A stretch of DNA of 14,296 nucleotides from an uncultured Mesorhizobium sp. GTDB taxonomy: Bacteria > Pseudomonadota > Alphaproteobacteria > Rhizobiales > Rhizobiaceae. The stretch lies in the NCBI GenBank assembly GCA_937958475.1, contig CALFXR010000216.1, positions 1-14,296 on the forward strand, given 5' to 3'. Position numbers and translations under genes: made by a program. The notes under the pieces were generated by a model that was not told the origin of the DNA, did no database searches, and was given only the letters and a program-made list of their open reading frames with translations. This document shows positions 6,751 through 14,125 of this stretch, piece by piece (the first letter of the stretch is position 1; every line of letters begins with the position of its first letter).

Positions 6751-7395
6751 ATGAACAAGCTGCGCCCGTCGCTCTATGGAGCGGACTACAGCGTCTACGT
6801 GCGCATCGCCCGCATGACGCTGATCGAGAAGGGCGTCGACCACGAACTCGTGCCGGTCGACGTCTTCGCCGCGGGCGGCCCGCCGCAATGGTATCGCGAG
6901 CGCCACCCGTTCGGCCGGATCCCGGCCTTCGAGCACGGCGCGCTCCGGCTGTACGAAACCGCCGCGATCGCCCGCTATGTCGACGAGGCGTTCGACGGGC
7001 CGCCCCTCCAGCCGGACGATGCCGGCGGCCGCGCGACCATGAGCCAGACCGTCGGCCTGCTCGACGCCTATGCCTACCGCGCGCTGGTCTGGGACGTCTA
7101 TGTCGAGCGGGTCTCGAAACCGAAGCGCGGCGCGGTCGCCGACGAGGCGAGGATCGCCGCCGCCCTGCCGGTCGCCGAAACCTGCCTGGCCGAACTGGAG
7201 CGCCTGCGCGGCGACGGCCCGTGGCTCGCCGGCAACCGGCTGAGCCTCGCCGACCTTCATGCTGCGCCGATGTTCTCCTATTTCCTTGAGGCGGAGGAAG
7301 GCCGCGCGCTGCTCGCCGCGCATGCCGGCCTCGGCGCCTGGTGGAAGGCGGTTTCGGCCCTCCCGAGCTTCGTGGCCACGCGGCCGGCCGGCTAG
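6751..7395 (+). CDS. Glutathione S-transferase family protein
   Basis: A 214-residue cytosolic glutathione transferase, which would conjugate or reduce electrophilic substrates with glutathione. The thioredoxin-like N-domain carries LYGADYSVYVR (8-18), with Ser14 where the catalytic Ser/Cys is expected. GRIP (55-58) holds the cis-proline, and YETAAIARYVDEAF (68-81) holds the Glu-Thr pair that binds the gamma-glutamyl group. The all-helical C-domain has the folding motif LAGNRLSLADLH (159-170) with its conserved Asp168. Length is typical. The frame stays open upstream to 6517, but the added residues are Arg/Gly/Ala-rich and unlike the family. ATG 6751 has CGAGG (6738-6742) upstream and begins just before the first strand. 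The specific substrate is unknown; its neighbours include a reductase and a hydrolase, compatible with detoxification. Confidence 0.9.
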   Translation: MNKLRPSLYGADYSVYVRIARMTLIEKGVDHELVPVDVFAAGGPPQWYRERHPFGRIPAFEHGALRLYETAAIARYVDEAFDGPPLQPDDAGGRATMSQTVGLLDAYAYRALVWDVYVERVSKPKRGAVADEARIAAALPVAETCLAELERLRGDGPWLAGNRLSLADLHAAPMFSYFLEAEEGRALLAAHAGLGAWWKAVSALPSFVATRPAG

Positions 7396-7435
7396 CGGCG
7401 CGTGTGGCCCGCCGGCGCGAGACAGGACGCTGCGT

Positions 7436-8266
7436 TCAGGCCGGGTCCCAGCGCGGCGAGAAATCGAAGTCGCACAGGCGCCGGCCGGCGCCGCGCAGCG
7501 CCGAGATCGCCGCCGTTTCGGACGCGTCCAGCGAGAAGCCGGCCACGTCGAGGTTTTCCGCCAGCCGCTCCTTCTTCGTCGTGCGCGGGATCGCCACGAC
7601 GCCCTGCTGCTCGATGTGCCAGCGCAGCACGACCTGCGCCGGCGTCCGGCCGTGGCGCGACGCGGCGTCGGCGATCGCCGGCTCGGCGAGGAGGCGGTCG
7701 CCGCGGAAGATCGGGCAGTACGATACCATCGCCATGCCGGCGGCGCGGCAGGCGTCGAGCATCTTCCGCTGGTCGAGATATGGGTGGTACTCGACCTGGT
7801 TGGCGACCAGCGGCGCTTCCGACGCCGCGACGGCCCGCGACAGCAGGCCGAGTGTGAAATTGGACACGCCGATGTGGCGCGCGAGCCCGCGCGCCCTGAC
7901 CCGGTTCAGCGCCGCGATCGATGCCTCCAGCGGGATCTTCTCGTTCGGCCAGTGGATCAGGAGCAGGTCGACATGGTCGACGCCGAGCCGCTTCAGGCTG
8001 GCTTCTGCCGAGCGTTCGAGGTCGGCGGGCGCCAGGTCCGTCCACCACACCTTCGTCGTCAGGAAGATATCGTCGCGGGCGACGCCCGAGGCGCGCAGGC
8101 CGGCGCCGACCGCGGCCTCGTTGTCATAGGCCGCGGCCGTGTCGACGTGGCGGTAGCCGATCGCGAGCGCGTGCGCGACGAGGTCGGTGCAGGCGCTGCC
8201 CTTCAGCGTCCAGGTGCCCATGCCGATCGCAGGGATGGCGGCTCCGTGAGCGGTCACGCTGTGCAT
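7436..8266 (-). CDS. Aldo/keto reductase, 2,5-diketo-gluconate reductase-like
   Basis: A 276-residue NADPH-dependent aldo/keto reductase with a TIM-barrel fold that reduces aldehydes or ketones in the cytoplasm. The catalytic tetrad is complete: Asp42 and Tyr47 in HVDTAAAYDNE, Lys72 in LTTKVW, and His105 in LLLIHWPN. Further family marks are IGVSNF, NQVEYHPYL, and IPRTTKKERLAENLD, the last being the adenosine-phosphate binding segment. It resembles the DkgA/DkgB group, but the physiological substrate cannot be told. ATG 8266 is chosen because GGAAGGA lies nine bases upstream. An alternative ATG at 8290 would overlap the desaturase stop as ATGA and add eight residues. The gene follows the desaturase in the same direction, 20 bases away, so the two are probably cotranscribed. 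Confidence 0.9.
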   Translation of the reverse strand: MHSVTAHGAAIPAIGMGTWTLKGSACTDLVAHALAIGYRHVDTAAAYDNEAAVGAGLRASGVARDDIFLTTKVWWTDLAPADLERSAEASLKRLGVDHVDLLLIHWPNEKIPLEASIAALNRVRARGLARHIGVSNFTLGLLSRAVAASEAPLVANQVEYHPYLDQRKMLDACRAAGMAMVSYCPIFRGDRLLAEPAIADAASRHGRTPAQVVLRWHIEQQGVVAIPRTTKKERLAENLDVAGFSLDASETAAISALRGAGRRLCDFDFSPRWDPA

Positions 8267-8286
8267 TGCAGATCGTCCTTCCGGCG

Positions 8287-9231
8287 TCATTCCGCCGGCT
8301 TGGTCGTCACGGTGCCGCCGGCGCCGTCGGGGCGGATCTGTGGCTCGGTGATGCGCCGGGCCAGGCCCAGCACCCCGAAAAGCCGGATGGTCCAGTAGGT
8401 GATGTCGATCTCCCACGGCCGATGTCCGTGGCGCGCCGAACGCGGGTCGGCGTGATGGTTGTTGTGCCAGCCCTCGCCCATCGCGGTCAGGCCGAGCACG
8501 ATGTTGTTGCGGCTGTGCTCGTCGGTCTCGTAGTTGCGATAGCCCCACATGTGGCTGACCGAATTGACCGCCCAGGTGTTGTGCCAGTTGAAGACGGTGC
8601 GCACGAAGACGCCCCAGACAACGAGGCCGAGCCCGAACTGCAGCGCTTCGCCCCCCGTGCCGCCGGAGATGAGCGTCCAGCCCGCACCTGCGGCGAAGAA
8701 GACGAACCAGTGGGCGACGATGATGCCGAGATAGACCCGCTGGTTCTCAAGGCTGCGCAGGAACGGGTCGCGCAGCACGTCCTTGGCGTAGCGCGCATAG
8801 ATCTCGTAGCGCGACATGTCGGGTGAGTGGACCAGGATCCAGCCGACATGCGCCCACAGGAAGCTGCGCAGCGGCGTATGCGGGTCGGGCTCGTCGTCGG
8901 CGAACTCGTGGTGGCGCCGATGCACCGCGACCCAGTGCGCCGGCGTGTCCTGGAAGGAGCAGATCGCCATGACCGCCATCCACTTCTCGAACCATTTCGG
9001 CGCCTGGAAGCCCTTGTGGGTCAGGTAGCGGTGGTAGAAGACATTGATGCCGATGGTGCCGAAGACGAAGGTACCGGCGACCGCGACGATCACCGCCGTC
9101 CAGCTGAAGAAATAGGGGAAGAACGCCAGCGCGGCGACGAGGTGGTAGAACGAGATGCCGACGATGTTGACCCAGTGCAACCGGAGGGCCGGCCGCGCCT
9201 CGGTCCCGTCGGCGGTGGTCATGCTGTTCAT
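8287..9231 (-). CDS. Delta-9-type acyl-CoA/acyl-lipid desaturase
   Basis: A 314-residue membrane di-iron fatty acid desaturase that puts a cis double bond in acyl chains, raising membrane fluidity. All three histidine boxes are present: HRYLTH (67-72), HRRHH (104-108) and HNNHH (256-260); the extra histidine typical of stearoyl-CoA desaturases is in NSVSHMWG (His227). Hydrophobic segments are at about 22-40, 45-64, 167-188 and 197-213, with both active-site loops cytoplasmic. ATG 9231 is chosen because AGGAG lies five bases upstream; the frame is open to 9324, but that extension looks non-coding. The aldo/keto reductase follows at once. The gene is divergent from the DUF1624 gene, with about 180 bases between them that must hold both promoters. 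No cytochrome b5 domain is fused, so an external electron donor is needed. Confidence 0.94.
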   Translation of the reverse strand: MNSMTTADGTEARPALRLHWVNIVGISFYHLVAALAFFPYFFSWTAVIVAVAGTFVFGTIGINVFYHRYLTHKGFQAPKWFEKWMAVMAICSFQDTPAHWVAVHRRHHEFADDEPDPHTPLRSFLWAHVGWILVHSPDMSRYEIYARYAKDVLRDPFLRSLENQRVYLGIIVAHWFVFFAAGAGWTLISGGTGGEALQFGLGLVVWGVFVRTVFNWHNTWAVNSVSHMWGYRNYETDEHSRNNIVLGLTAMGEGWHNNHHADPRSARHGHRPWEIDITYWTIRLFGVLGLARRITEPQIRPDGAGGTVTTKPAE

Positions 9232-9413
9232 CGAGGCTCCTGCCGATCCCGGTTCCCCGGCGATTGCGTCGCAGCCATTGTTTCCGCGCGCCGGGCGGGT
9301 GTCAATCGCGGCGGCGCTCCGCAACGGCTTTGCCGCACGGCCGTTTCCACGACCGGCGAAACAGACTATTCCTCCGCCGACCCGCCCTCGCGCCGGATGA
9401 TGACGGACAGAGC

Positions 9414-10406
9414 ATGCAGCAGCCCCCTTCCCGACGCATCGAAGCGATCGATCTGGCCCGCGGCGCCGCCCTGGTCGCCATGGCGATCTACCACTTCGCC
9501 TGGGACCTGGAGTTCTTCGGCTATGCCGAGGCCGGCCTCACTGCCCATGGCGGATGGAAGATCTTCGCCCGCTCGATTGCGTCGAGCTTCCTCTTTCTCG
9601 CCGGCGTCAGCCTGTTCCTCGCCCATGGCGAAGCCTTCCGCCGCGACGCCTTCCTGAAGCGCTTCGTCCAGGTCGCCGGCGCCGCCGCGGCGATCTCGGC
9701 GGTCACCTTCGTCGCCGTGCCCAACGGCTTCATCTTCTTCGGCATCCTGCACCAGATCGCGCTCGCCAGCCTGCTCGGCCTCGCCTTCCTGCGCCTGCCC
9801 TGGCCGGCGACGCTGGCGGTCGCCGCCGTCGTGGTCGCCGCACCGCACTATTTGCGCGCGCCCTTCTTCGACCACCCGGCGTGGTGGTGGGTGGGGCTAT
9901 CGAGCGTCAACCCGCGCTCCAACGACTACGTGCCGCTGTTTCCCTGGTTCGGCGCCGTGCTCGCCGGCATCGCCGCCGCCCGGCTGGCGCGCGGCGCCGG
10001 GCTGCTGGACCGCCTCGCCCGGCTGCCGGCCGGCGCCTGGTCGCGGCCGCTGAGGTTTGCTGGGCGCCACAGCCTCGCCGTCTACCTGATCCACCAGCCG
10101 GTGCTGATCGCCTGCGTCTGGACCTTCGCGCAATTCTTCCCGGCGCCGGTCGAGACGCGCGAGGTGCGCTTCATGAGCAGTTGCGAGCGCCAGTGCGCGG
10201 AAATCCGAGACGGCGCGTTCTGCGCGCGCTACTGTGCCTGCATGCTCGACGCCATCGAGGGCGCCGGACTGGCCGACGCGGTCTTCGCCGGCCAGGCGAC
10301 TGCCGAGCTGCAGACGCGCCTGGAGGATCTCGCCGGCATGTGCACGTTCGACACGGATCGGGGCGCGCCGGTTCCCGCCCCGCCGGCGCAAGGAGGAAGC
10401 GGATGA
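9414..10406 (+). CDS. DUF1624 / HGSNAT-like membrane protein with C-terminal cysteine-rich tail
   Basis: A 330-residue polytopic membrane protein of the DUF1624 (heparan-alpha-glucosaminide N-acetyltransferase catalytic-like) family, suggested to move acyl groups across or at the membrane. The family start IEAIDLARGAALVAMAIYHF (9-28) and AGVSLFLAHGE (63-73) are clear, and seven or so hydrophobic segments run to about residue 242, ending in GRHSLAVYLIHQPVLI (217-232). After that comes a soluble tail with Cys257, 261, 270, 274, 276 and 310: two CX3C pairs eight residues apart. That tail is not part of the catalytic domain as I know it. The start is ATG 9414, with GGACAG upstream; two ATGs just before it are in another frame. 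The stop overlaps the next start as ATGA. Confidence 0.85.
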   Translation: MQQPPSRRIEAIDLARGAALVAMAIYHFAWDLEFFGYAEAGLTAHGGWKIFARSIASSFLFLAGVSLFLAHGEAFRRDAFLKRFVQVAGAAAAISAVTFVAVPNGFIFFGILHQIALASLLGLAFLRLPWPATLAVAAVVVAAPHYLRAPFFDHPAWWWVGLSSVNPRSNDYVPLFPWFGAVLAGIAAARLARGAGLLDRLARLPAGAWSRPLRFAGRHSLAVYLIHQPVLIACVWTFAQFFPAPVETREVRFMSSCERQCAEIRDGAFCARYCACMLDAIEGAGLADAVFAGQATAELQTRLEDLAGMCTFDTDRGAPVPAPPAQGGSG

Positions 10407-10879
10407 ACGACATCGAACGCCGGCCGAACCGCCTGCCCTGGCCGCCGATGCTCTACGTCTCGGCGATCGCGCTGGCGGTCCTCGCCAACCTCGCCTACAC
10501 GCTTCCCTGGTTGACGCCGCCGCTGTCGGAGATGCTGTTCGCCGTCGGCTGGCTGCTGGTCGCGGCCGTCGTCGCCATCGACGTCTCGGCCATGCGCACG
10601 CTGATGCGCGCGCGCACCACCATCCTGCCGCATCGCGGCGCCGACCACCTGGTCACCGGCGGGCCTTTCTCCTTCAGCCGCAATCCGATCTATCTCGCCA
10701 ACACGCTGCTGATGATCGGCGTCGGCCTGATCTCCGGCATCGCCTGGTTCATCCTGTTCGCTGTCGCCGCGGCCTTCGTCACGCAGAAACTCGCCATCGA
10801 GCGCGAGGAGCGGCACCTCGAGCAGCGCTTCGGCAAGCGCTACCGCGACTACCGCAAGAAGGTGCGCCGCTGGATCTGA
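10403..10879 (+). CDS. Isoprenylcysteine carboxyl methyltransferase-family membrane protein
   Basis: A 158-residue membrane protein of the ICMT/PEMT-like methyltransferase group. Hydrophobic segments are at about 16-36, 44-61 and 98-126. The family core is VTGGPFSFSRNPIYLANTL (84-102), which in relatives binds S-adenosylmethionine, followed by the C-terminal block EREERHLEQRFGKRYRDY (133-150) and a very basic end, RKKVRRWI. Bacterial members are not protein-prenyl methylases in any known case, and their substrates (lipids, isoprenoids or others) are mostly unknown. The start ATG 10403 has a consensus AGGAGG (10391-10396) six bases upstream, and it overlaps the DUF1624 stop. The two genes are therefore almost certainly one transcript and may act on one membrane substrate, which is inference. 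Confidence 0.88.
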   Translation: MNDIERRPNRLPWPPMLYVSAIALAVLANLAYTLPWLTPPLSEMLFAVGWLLVAAVVAIDVSAMRTLMRARTTILPHRGADHLVTGGPFSFSRNPIYLANTLLMIGVGLISGIAWFILFAVAAAFVTQKLAIEREERHLEQRFGKRYRDYRKKVRRWI

Positions 10880-10886
10880 CGCCGGC

Positions 10887-11372
10887 TCAGCCGACGGTCC
10901 CGGCCAGCCGGCGGCCGACGGAAAACAGCAGCGGGATCGACAGGGCGAGCGCGGCCGCGACGGCCGGCCCGGCCAAGGCGAAGGCCGGCCAGGAGACCCA
11001 GCCCCCGGCGAAGGCGGTCGAGAGCAGCGCGAGACTCGCCGGCAGAACGAGTACCAGCGCCGTCGCGGTCCCGGGCATGTAGCGGCGCATCAGGATGGTC
11101 GCCGCGACATGCGGCACGAAGACGTTCGCCAGCATGGCGAGCGCATAGCCGGCGAGCAGATAGGCGCCGACGCTTCCCGGCCCCTGCCGGACCGCGAGCA
11201 CGGCGACCGCCGGCGCGGCGATTGCGAGCACGGTCACGGCGAAACGGAACTCAAGGACGCCGACGGGCCGATGCCACAACCCGGCGCGCCGCGACCAGGC
11301 CGGCAGCCAGAGCGCCTCCTCCAGATCGTGCAGCGCGACGGCGATCACGAAGGCCGCGGCCAGCCACTCCAT
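10887..11372 (-). CDS. HXXEE-domain membrane protein
   Basis: A 161-residue integral membrane protein matching the HXXEE family. The naming motif HDLEE is at 15-19, and further conserved polar residues sit in NVFVPH (83-88) and RRYMPG (96-101). Hydrophobic segments are at about 4-14, 43-61, 69-95, 103-122 and 129-151. The clustered His and Glu residues within membrane helices suggest a metal site or proton path, but no activity is known for the family. ATG 11372 lies 10 bases downstream of the MerR regulator stop, so the two are cotranscribed and this protein is a likely target of that regulator. It converges on the methyltransferase-like gene with only seven bases between the stops. Confidence 0.82.
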   Translation of the reverse strand: MEWLAAAFVIAVALHDLEEALWLPAWSRRAGLWHRPVGVLEFRFAVTVLAIAAPAVAVLAVRQGPGSVGAYLLAGYALAMLANVFVPHVAATILMRRYMPGTATALVLVLPASLALLSTAFAGGWVSWPAFALAGPAVAAALALSIPLLFSVGRRLAGTVG

Positions 11373-11382
11373 GGCCGGCGCG

Positions 11383-11778
11383 TCAGGTGGTGACGCCGAG
11401 CTCGACGAGGCGCTCGACGCACGATTCCTCGGCCTGGTCGAGCTCGGCCAGCGTCTCCTCGAGGTCGCGCCGCTTCTGGCGCAGATCCTCGCGCTTCTCC
11501 TCGATACGCTTGATCATCAGCTTCAGCTGGCCCACCTCGCCCGGCGGCTCGCGGTACATCTGGATGATCTCGCGGATCTCGTTGATCGAGAAGCCGAGGC
11601 GCTTGCCGCGCAGGATCTGCTTGATCAGATGACGGTCGGCGGGGCGAAACAGCCGGGTTCGTCCGCGGCGCATGGGCAGGATCAGCCCCTCGTCCTCGTA
11701 GAAGCGCAGCGTGCGCGTCGAGATGTCGAACTCGCGCGTCAGTTCGGTGATCGTGTAGTATTCCCGCATCGCCCGCAT
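11383..11778 (-). CDS. MerR-family transcriptional regulator, LiuR-like
   Basis: A 131-residue DNA-binding regulator. The MerR winged helix-turn-helix spans about residues 7-75: YTITELTREFDISTRTLRFY (8-27), EDEGLILP and then the wing RRGRTRLF (37-44). A long charged helix at about 84-120, rich in Lys/Glu/Arg, is the dimer coiled coil. The only cysteine is Cys120, so it is not a metal sensor of the MerR/CueR type. The sequence (ILRGKRLGFS at 55-64, EIIQMY at 70-75) recalls LiuR, which controls branched-chain amino acid and acyl-CoA breakdown, but no such genes are adjacent here. Start is ATG 11778 or ATG 11769: AGGGAA is three bases from the first and twelve from the second, so the choice is open. 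Confidence 0.9.
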   Translation of the reverse strand: MRAMREYYTITELTREFDISTRTLRFYEDEGLILPMRRGRTRLFRPADRHLIKQILRGKRLGFSINEIREIIQMYREPPGEVGQLKLMIKRIEEKREDLRQKRRDLEETLAELDQAEESCVERLVELGVTT

Positions 11779-11811
11779 CGCTTCCCTATGTCGGAAAACT
11801 GTCGCATGGCA

Positions 11812-11827
11812 TTTACGTAAAAGTCAA
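11812..11827. promoter_or_regulatory. Candidate MerR-regulator operator overlapping a -35 element
   Basis: TTTACGTAAAAGTCAA contains a perfect 10-bp palindrome (TTTACGTAAA, 11812-11821) within a weaker 16-bp dyad. On the minus strand it begins with TTGACT, a good -35 element, about 45 bases before the MerR gene. Position and symmetry suggest autoregulation; a matching -10 is not obvious. Confidence 0.45.
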
Positions 11828-11934
11828 ATCGCGGCCGCCGCCCGGCGGCAAACCACCGGGATCGCGATTTCCCCGGACGCCGGGCTCCGCCCCGCCCCTC
11901 GCCCAGTTCCCGGGCCCTGCCAGCTGCGCCCGAC

Positions 11935-11948
11935 TTGATCCAGGTCAA
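11935..11948. promoter_or_regulatory. FNR/FixK/DNR-type binding site
   Basis: TTGATCCAGGTCAA fits the TTGA-N6-TCAA consensus of CRP/FNR-family oxygen or nitric-oxide responsive activators. The symmetry extends one base on each side (CTTGA...TCAAG). Its centre is about 62 bases before the start codon of the DUF6455 gene, so a transcription start some 40 bases downstream of the site would fit class II activation. It is about 160 bases from the MerR gene. Confidence 0.75.
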
Positions 11949-12003
11949 GTCCCGCCGCGGCATCTTGCCCGCATTATCGGCGCACCGAAGAGGGAGGAAC
12001 GCG

Positions 12004-12399
12004 ATGAAGATGCTCGACCTGCTCGTCGCCCGCTGGCGGGACTATCAGGCCAATGTCGCCGGGCTGCGCGAGATCGAGGCGTGCGGCCCCGAGATGGTGG
12101 CGCAGATGGCCGCCGAGCTGGGCATGACCCGGTCGGAGCTCGAGGAAGTGGTCTCGCACGGCGCAGGCGCCGACAGGCTGATGGCGCGGATGATCTCGGC
12201 CTACGGGCTGAATGCCGGCGAGATGGAGCGCCAGGACCCGGCGATGGTCCGCGACATGTCGGTCCTGTGCTCGCTCTGCGAGACGAAGGGGCGTTGCGCG
12301 CACGAACTCGACGCCGGCACCGCCGCCGAGAATGCGCACGCATTCTGCCCGAACGCCCCGACCTTCGAGCTTCTCCTCGCGGAAAACGCGAAGCACTGA
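12004..12399 (+). CDS. DUF6455-family small cysteine protein, probably FNR-regulated
   Basis: A 131-residue cytoplasmic protein with no signal peptide or membrane segment, of unknown activity, fitting DUF6455. The first two thirds are helical, with GPEMVAQMAAELGMTRSELE (28-47) looking like a small helix-turn-helix or death-domain-like helical bundle, and RLM...ISAYGL after it. The last third carries the family signature: Cys89, Cys92 and Cys98 in CSLCETKGRC, AHEL (99-102), and Cys115 in FCPN (114-117). Four cysteines in a CxxC-x5-C-x16-C arrangement could hold zinc or an iron-sulfur cluster. ATG 12004 has GGGAGGAA (11991-11998) just upstream, while the frame is open to 11935 across the FNR-type box. 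That box predicts expression under low oxygen or nitrosative stress. A role in redox or metal handling is inference. Confidence 0.82.
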   Translation: MKMLDLLVARWRDYQANVAGLREIEACGPEMVAQMAAELGMTRSELEEVVSHGAGADRLMARMISAYGLNAGEMERQDPAMVRDMSVLCSLCETKGRCAHELDAGTAAENAHAFCPNAPTFELLLAENAKH

Positions 12400-12408
12400 G
12401 CGTCGGCG

Positions 12409-13842
12409 TCAGCGGACCGCGAACCACCAGGCCGCGAGGCCTAGGAAGGCGAAGAAGCCGACCACGTCGGTGACGGTGGTGACGAACACCGCCGAGGCGA
12501 CCGCCGGATCGATGCCGAACCGGTCGAGGAGAAGCGGGATCAGGATTCCCGCAACCGCGGCGACGAACATGTTGATGATCATCGCCGCCGCGATGATGGC
12601 GCCGATGTCGGGATCCTGGAACCACAGGCCGGCGACGAGGCCGATCAGCACGGCGAAGATGATGCCGTTGATGAAGCCGACGCCCATCTCGCGGCGGATG
12701 ATGCGCCAGGCGTTGTAGATGTCGAGATCCTTGGTGGCGAGCGCGCGCACCGTGACCGTCATGGTCTGCGAGCCGGCATTGCCGCCCATGCCGGCGACGA
12801 TCGGCATCAGGATGGCGAGCGCCACGATCCTCTCGATTGTCTGGTCGAACAGCCCGATCACCGAGGCGGCGAGGAAGGCGGTCACCAGGTTGACCAGCAG
12901 CCACGGCACGCGCGACCGGGAGGTCGCCAGGATACTGTCGGAAAGCTCTTCGTCGCCGACGCCGCCCATGCGCAGCAGGTCTTCCTCGGCTTCCTGCTGG
13001 ATGACGTCGACGACGTCGTCGATGGTCAGCACGCCGACAAGCCGCTCGTTCTCGTCGACGACGGCGGCGGAGAGAAGGTCGTACTGCTCGAACTCGCGCG
13101 CCGCCTCTTCCTGGTCCATGGTCGCGGGAATGGCGTGACGCGTCTCGTGCATCACGTCCTCGATCTTGATCGTCCGCTTGGTGCGCAGGATCTGGTCGAG
13201 GTCGACGGCGCCGAGCAGGCGGAAGGTCGGATCGATGACGAAGACCTGGCTGAAGCGGTCGGGCAGGTTCTTGTCCTCGCGCATGTAGTCGATCGTCTGC
13301 CCGACGGTCCAGAACGGCGGCACGGCGACGAACTCCGTCTGCATGCGGCGGCCGGCGGTCTCTTCCGGGTAGTCGAGCGACCGGCGCAGCCGGATGCGCT
13401 CGGTGAACGGCAGTTTTGCGAGGATCTCCTCCTGGTCCTCCGCGTCGAGGTCCTCGAGGATGTAGACCGCGTCGTCGGAATCGAGTTCCTGGACGGCCTC
13501 GGCGATCTGGTCGTTGGGCAGTTGGTCGACGATGTCGGCGCGGATCGCGTCGTCGACCTCCGTCAGCGACGAGAAGTCGAAATCCCTGCCGAGCAGGTCG
13601 ACCAGTGCGTGCCGCTGTTCGGCGAGCAGGGCCTCGAGCAGGTCGCCCAGTTCCGACTGGTGCAGGTCGGCCACGTCGTGGCGCAGCGTGATGGTGTCGC
13701 GATCGGCGATGGCGGCGCCGATATGGGCGAGGAAATCCTGCCGGACGGCGCCGTCCTCGCTGTAGATGTCGACGCGCGGCGTTTCGGCGGCGTTGCTTTC
13801 GGTCGGGCGGTCCTGCGGGTTTTCCAAGGGCGCTCCCGTCAC
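12409..13842 (-). CDS. mgtE: MgtE magnesium transporter
   Basis: A 477-residue Mg2+ channel/transporter, dimeric in the inner membrane. The order is an N-terminal MgtE_N helical domain (about 35-160), paired CBS domains (about 165-285) that sense cytosolic Mg2+, a linking helix, and five membrane helices (about 312-332, 338-365, 388-408, 414-440, 446-472). Signatures are PIVAGMGGNAGSQTM (347-361) and VTTVTDVVGFF (454-464), where Asp459 matches the pore aspartate that binds Mg2+. The acidic run DSDDAVYILEDLDAEDQEE (121-139) is normal for the N domain. The start is uncertain: GTG 13842 gives the listed length, but TTG 13827 has GGGAG five bases upstream, a better ribosome site. No Mg2+ riboswitch was recognised upstream. 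It converges on the DUF6455 gene with nine bases between. Confidence 0.95.
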   Translation of the reverse strand: MTGAPLENPQDRPTESNAAETPRVDIYSEDGAVRQDFLAHIGAAIADRDTITLRHDVADLHQSELGDLLEALLAEQRHALVDLLGRDFDFSSLTEVDDAIRADIVDQLPNDQIAEAVQELDSDDAVYILEDLDAEDQEEILAKLPFTERIRLRRSLDYPEETAGRRMQTEFVAVPPFWTVGQTIDYMREDKNLPDRFSQVFVIDPTFRLLGAVDLDQILRTKRTIKIEDVMHETRHAIPATMDQEEAAREFEQYDLLSAAVVDENERLVGVLTIDDVVDVIQQEAEEDLLRMGGVGDEELSDSILATSRSRVPWLLVNLVTAFLAASVIGLFDQTIERIVALAILMPIVAGMGGNAGSQTMTVTVRALATKDLDIYNAWRIIRREMGVGFINGIIFAVLIGLVAGLWFQDPDIGAIIAAAMIINMFVAAVAGILIPLLLDRFGIDPAVASAVFVTTVTDVVGFFAFLGLAAWWFAVR

Positions 13843-13939
13843 GGTTCGGGGTTTCGCTATCGTCTAACTTCTGGCGCGCCGCAGCGCTACGCAAAAAACC
13901 GACGCACGGCCGCGCCGGGCGGCCGGCGTACAGGTTTCG

Positions 13940-14125
13940 GTGGAGAACATCGGCCGGACGAGCCGCACCGAGGAACGGCAAAAGGCCGGGTGGGAACGAA
14001 AGCGCGCTTCGGTAGAGAAGCTCATTTCACAGCTGAGGAATCAGCAGCCTATCGGGCCGGAGTATCGTGATTGTGCGTGCGTCGCCAAGGCGCTCACCTT
14101 GCTGGTTCGGCTGGCAACCGCCTGA
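13940..14125 (+). CDS. Possible small hypothetical protein
   Basis: A 61-residue frame starting with GTG. The product is charged at first (RTEERQKAGWERKRASVEK, 8-26), then polar, and ends with a short hydrophobic run (ALTLLVRLATA). Third codon positions are mostly G or C, which favours real coding, and the composition is protein-like. A weak AGG lies six bases before the GTG. I do not recognise a family. It could also be a remnant of a longer gene. It is divergent from mgtE. Confidence 0.3.
   Translation: MENIGRTSRTEERQKAGWERKRASVEKLISQLRNQQPIGPEYRDCACVAKALTLLVRLATA

Noticed and set aside
11383..11778. Metal-responsive MerR (MerR, CueR or ZntR type)
   Set aside because: Only one cysteine (Cys120) and no metal-binding loop; the sequence resembles LiuR instead.
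13135..14070. 311-residue plus-strand open frame opposite mgtE and beyond
   Set aside because: Most of it is the reverse of the MgtE coding sequence, and the part outside has no motif.
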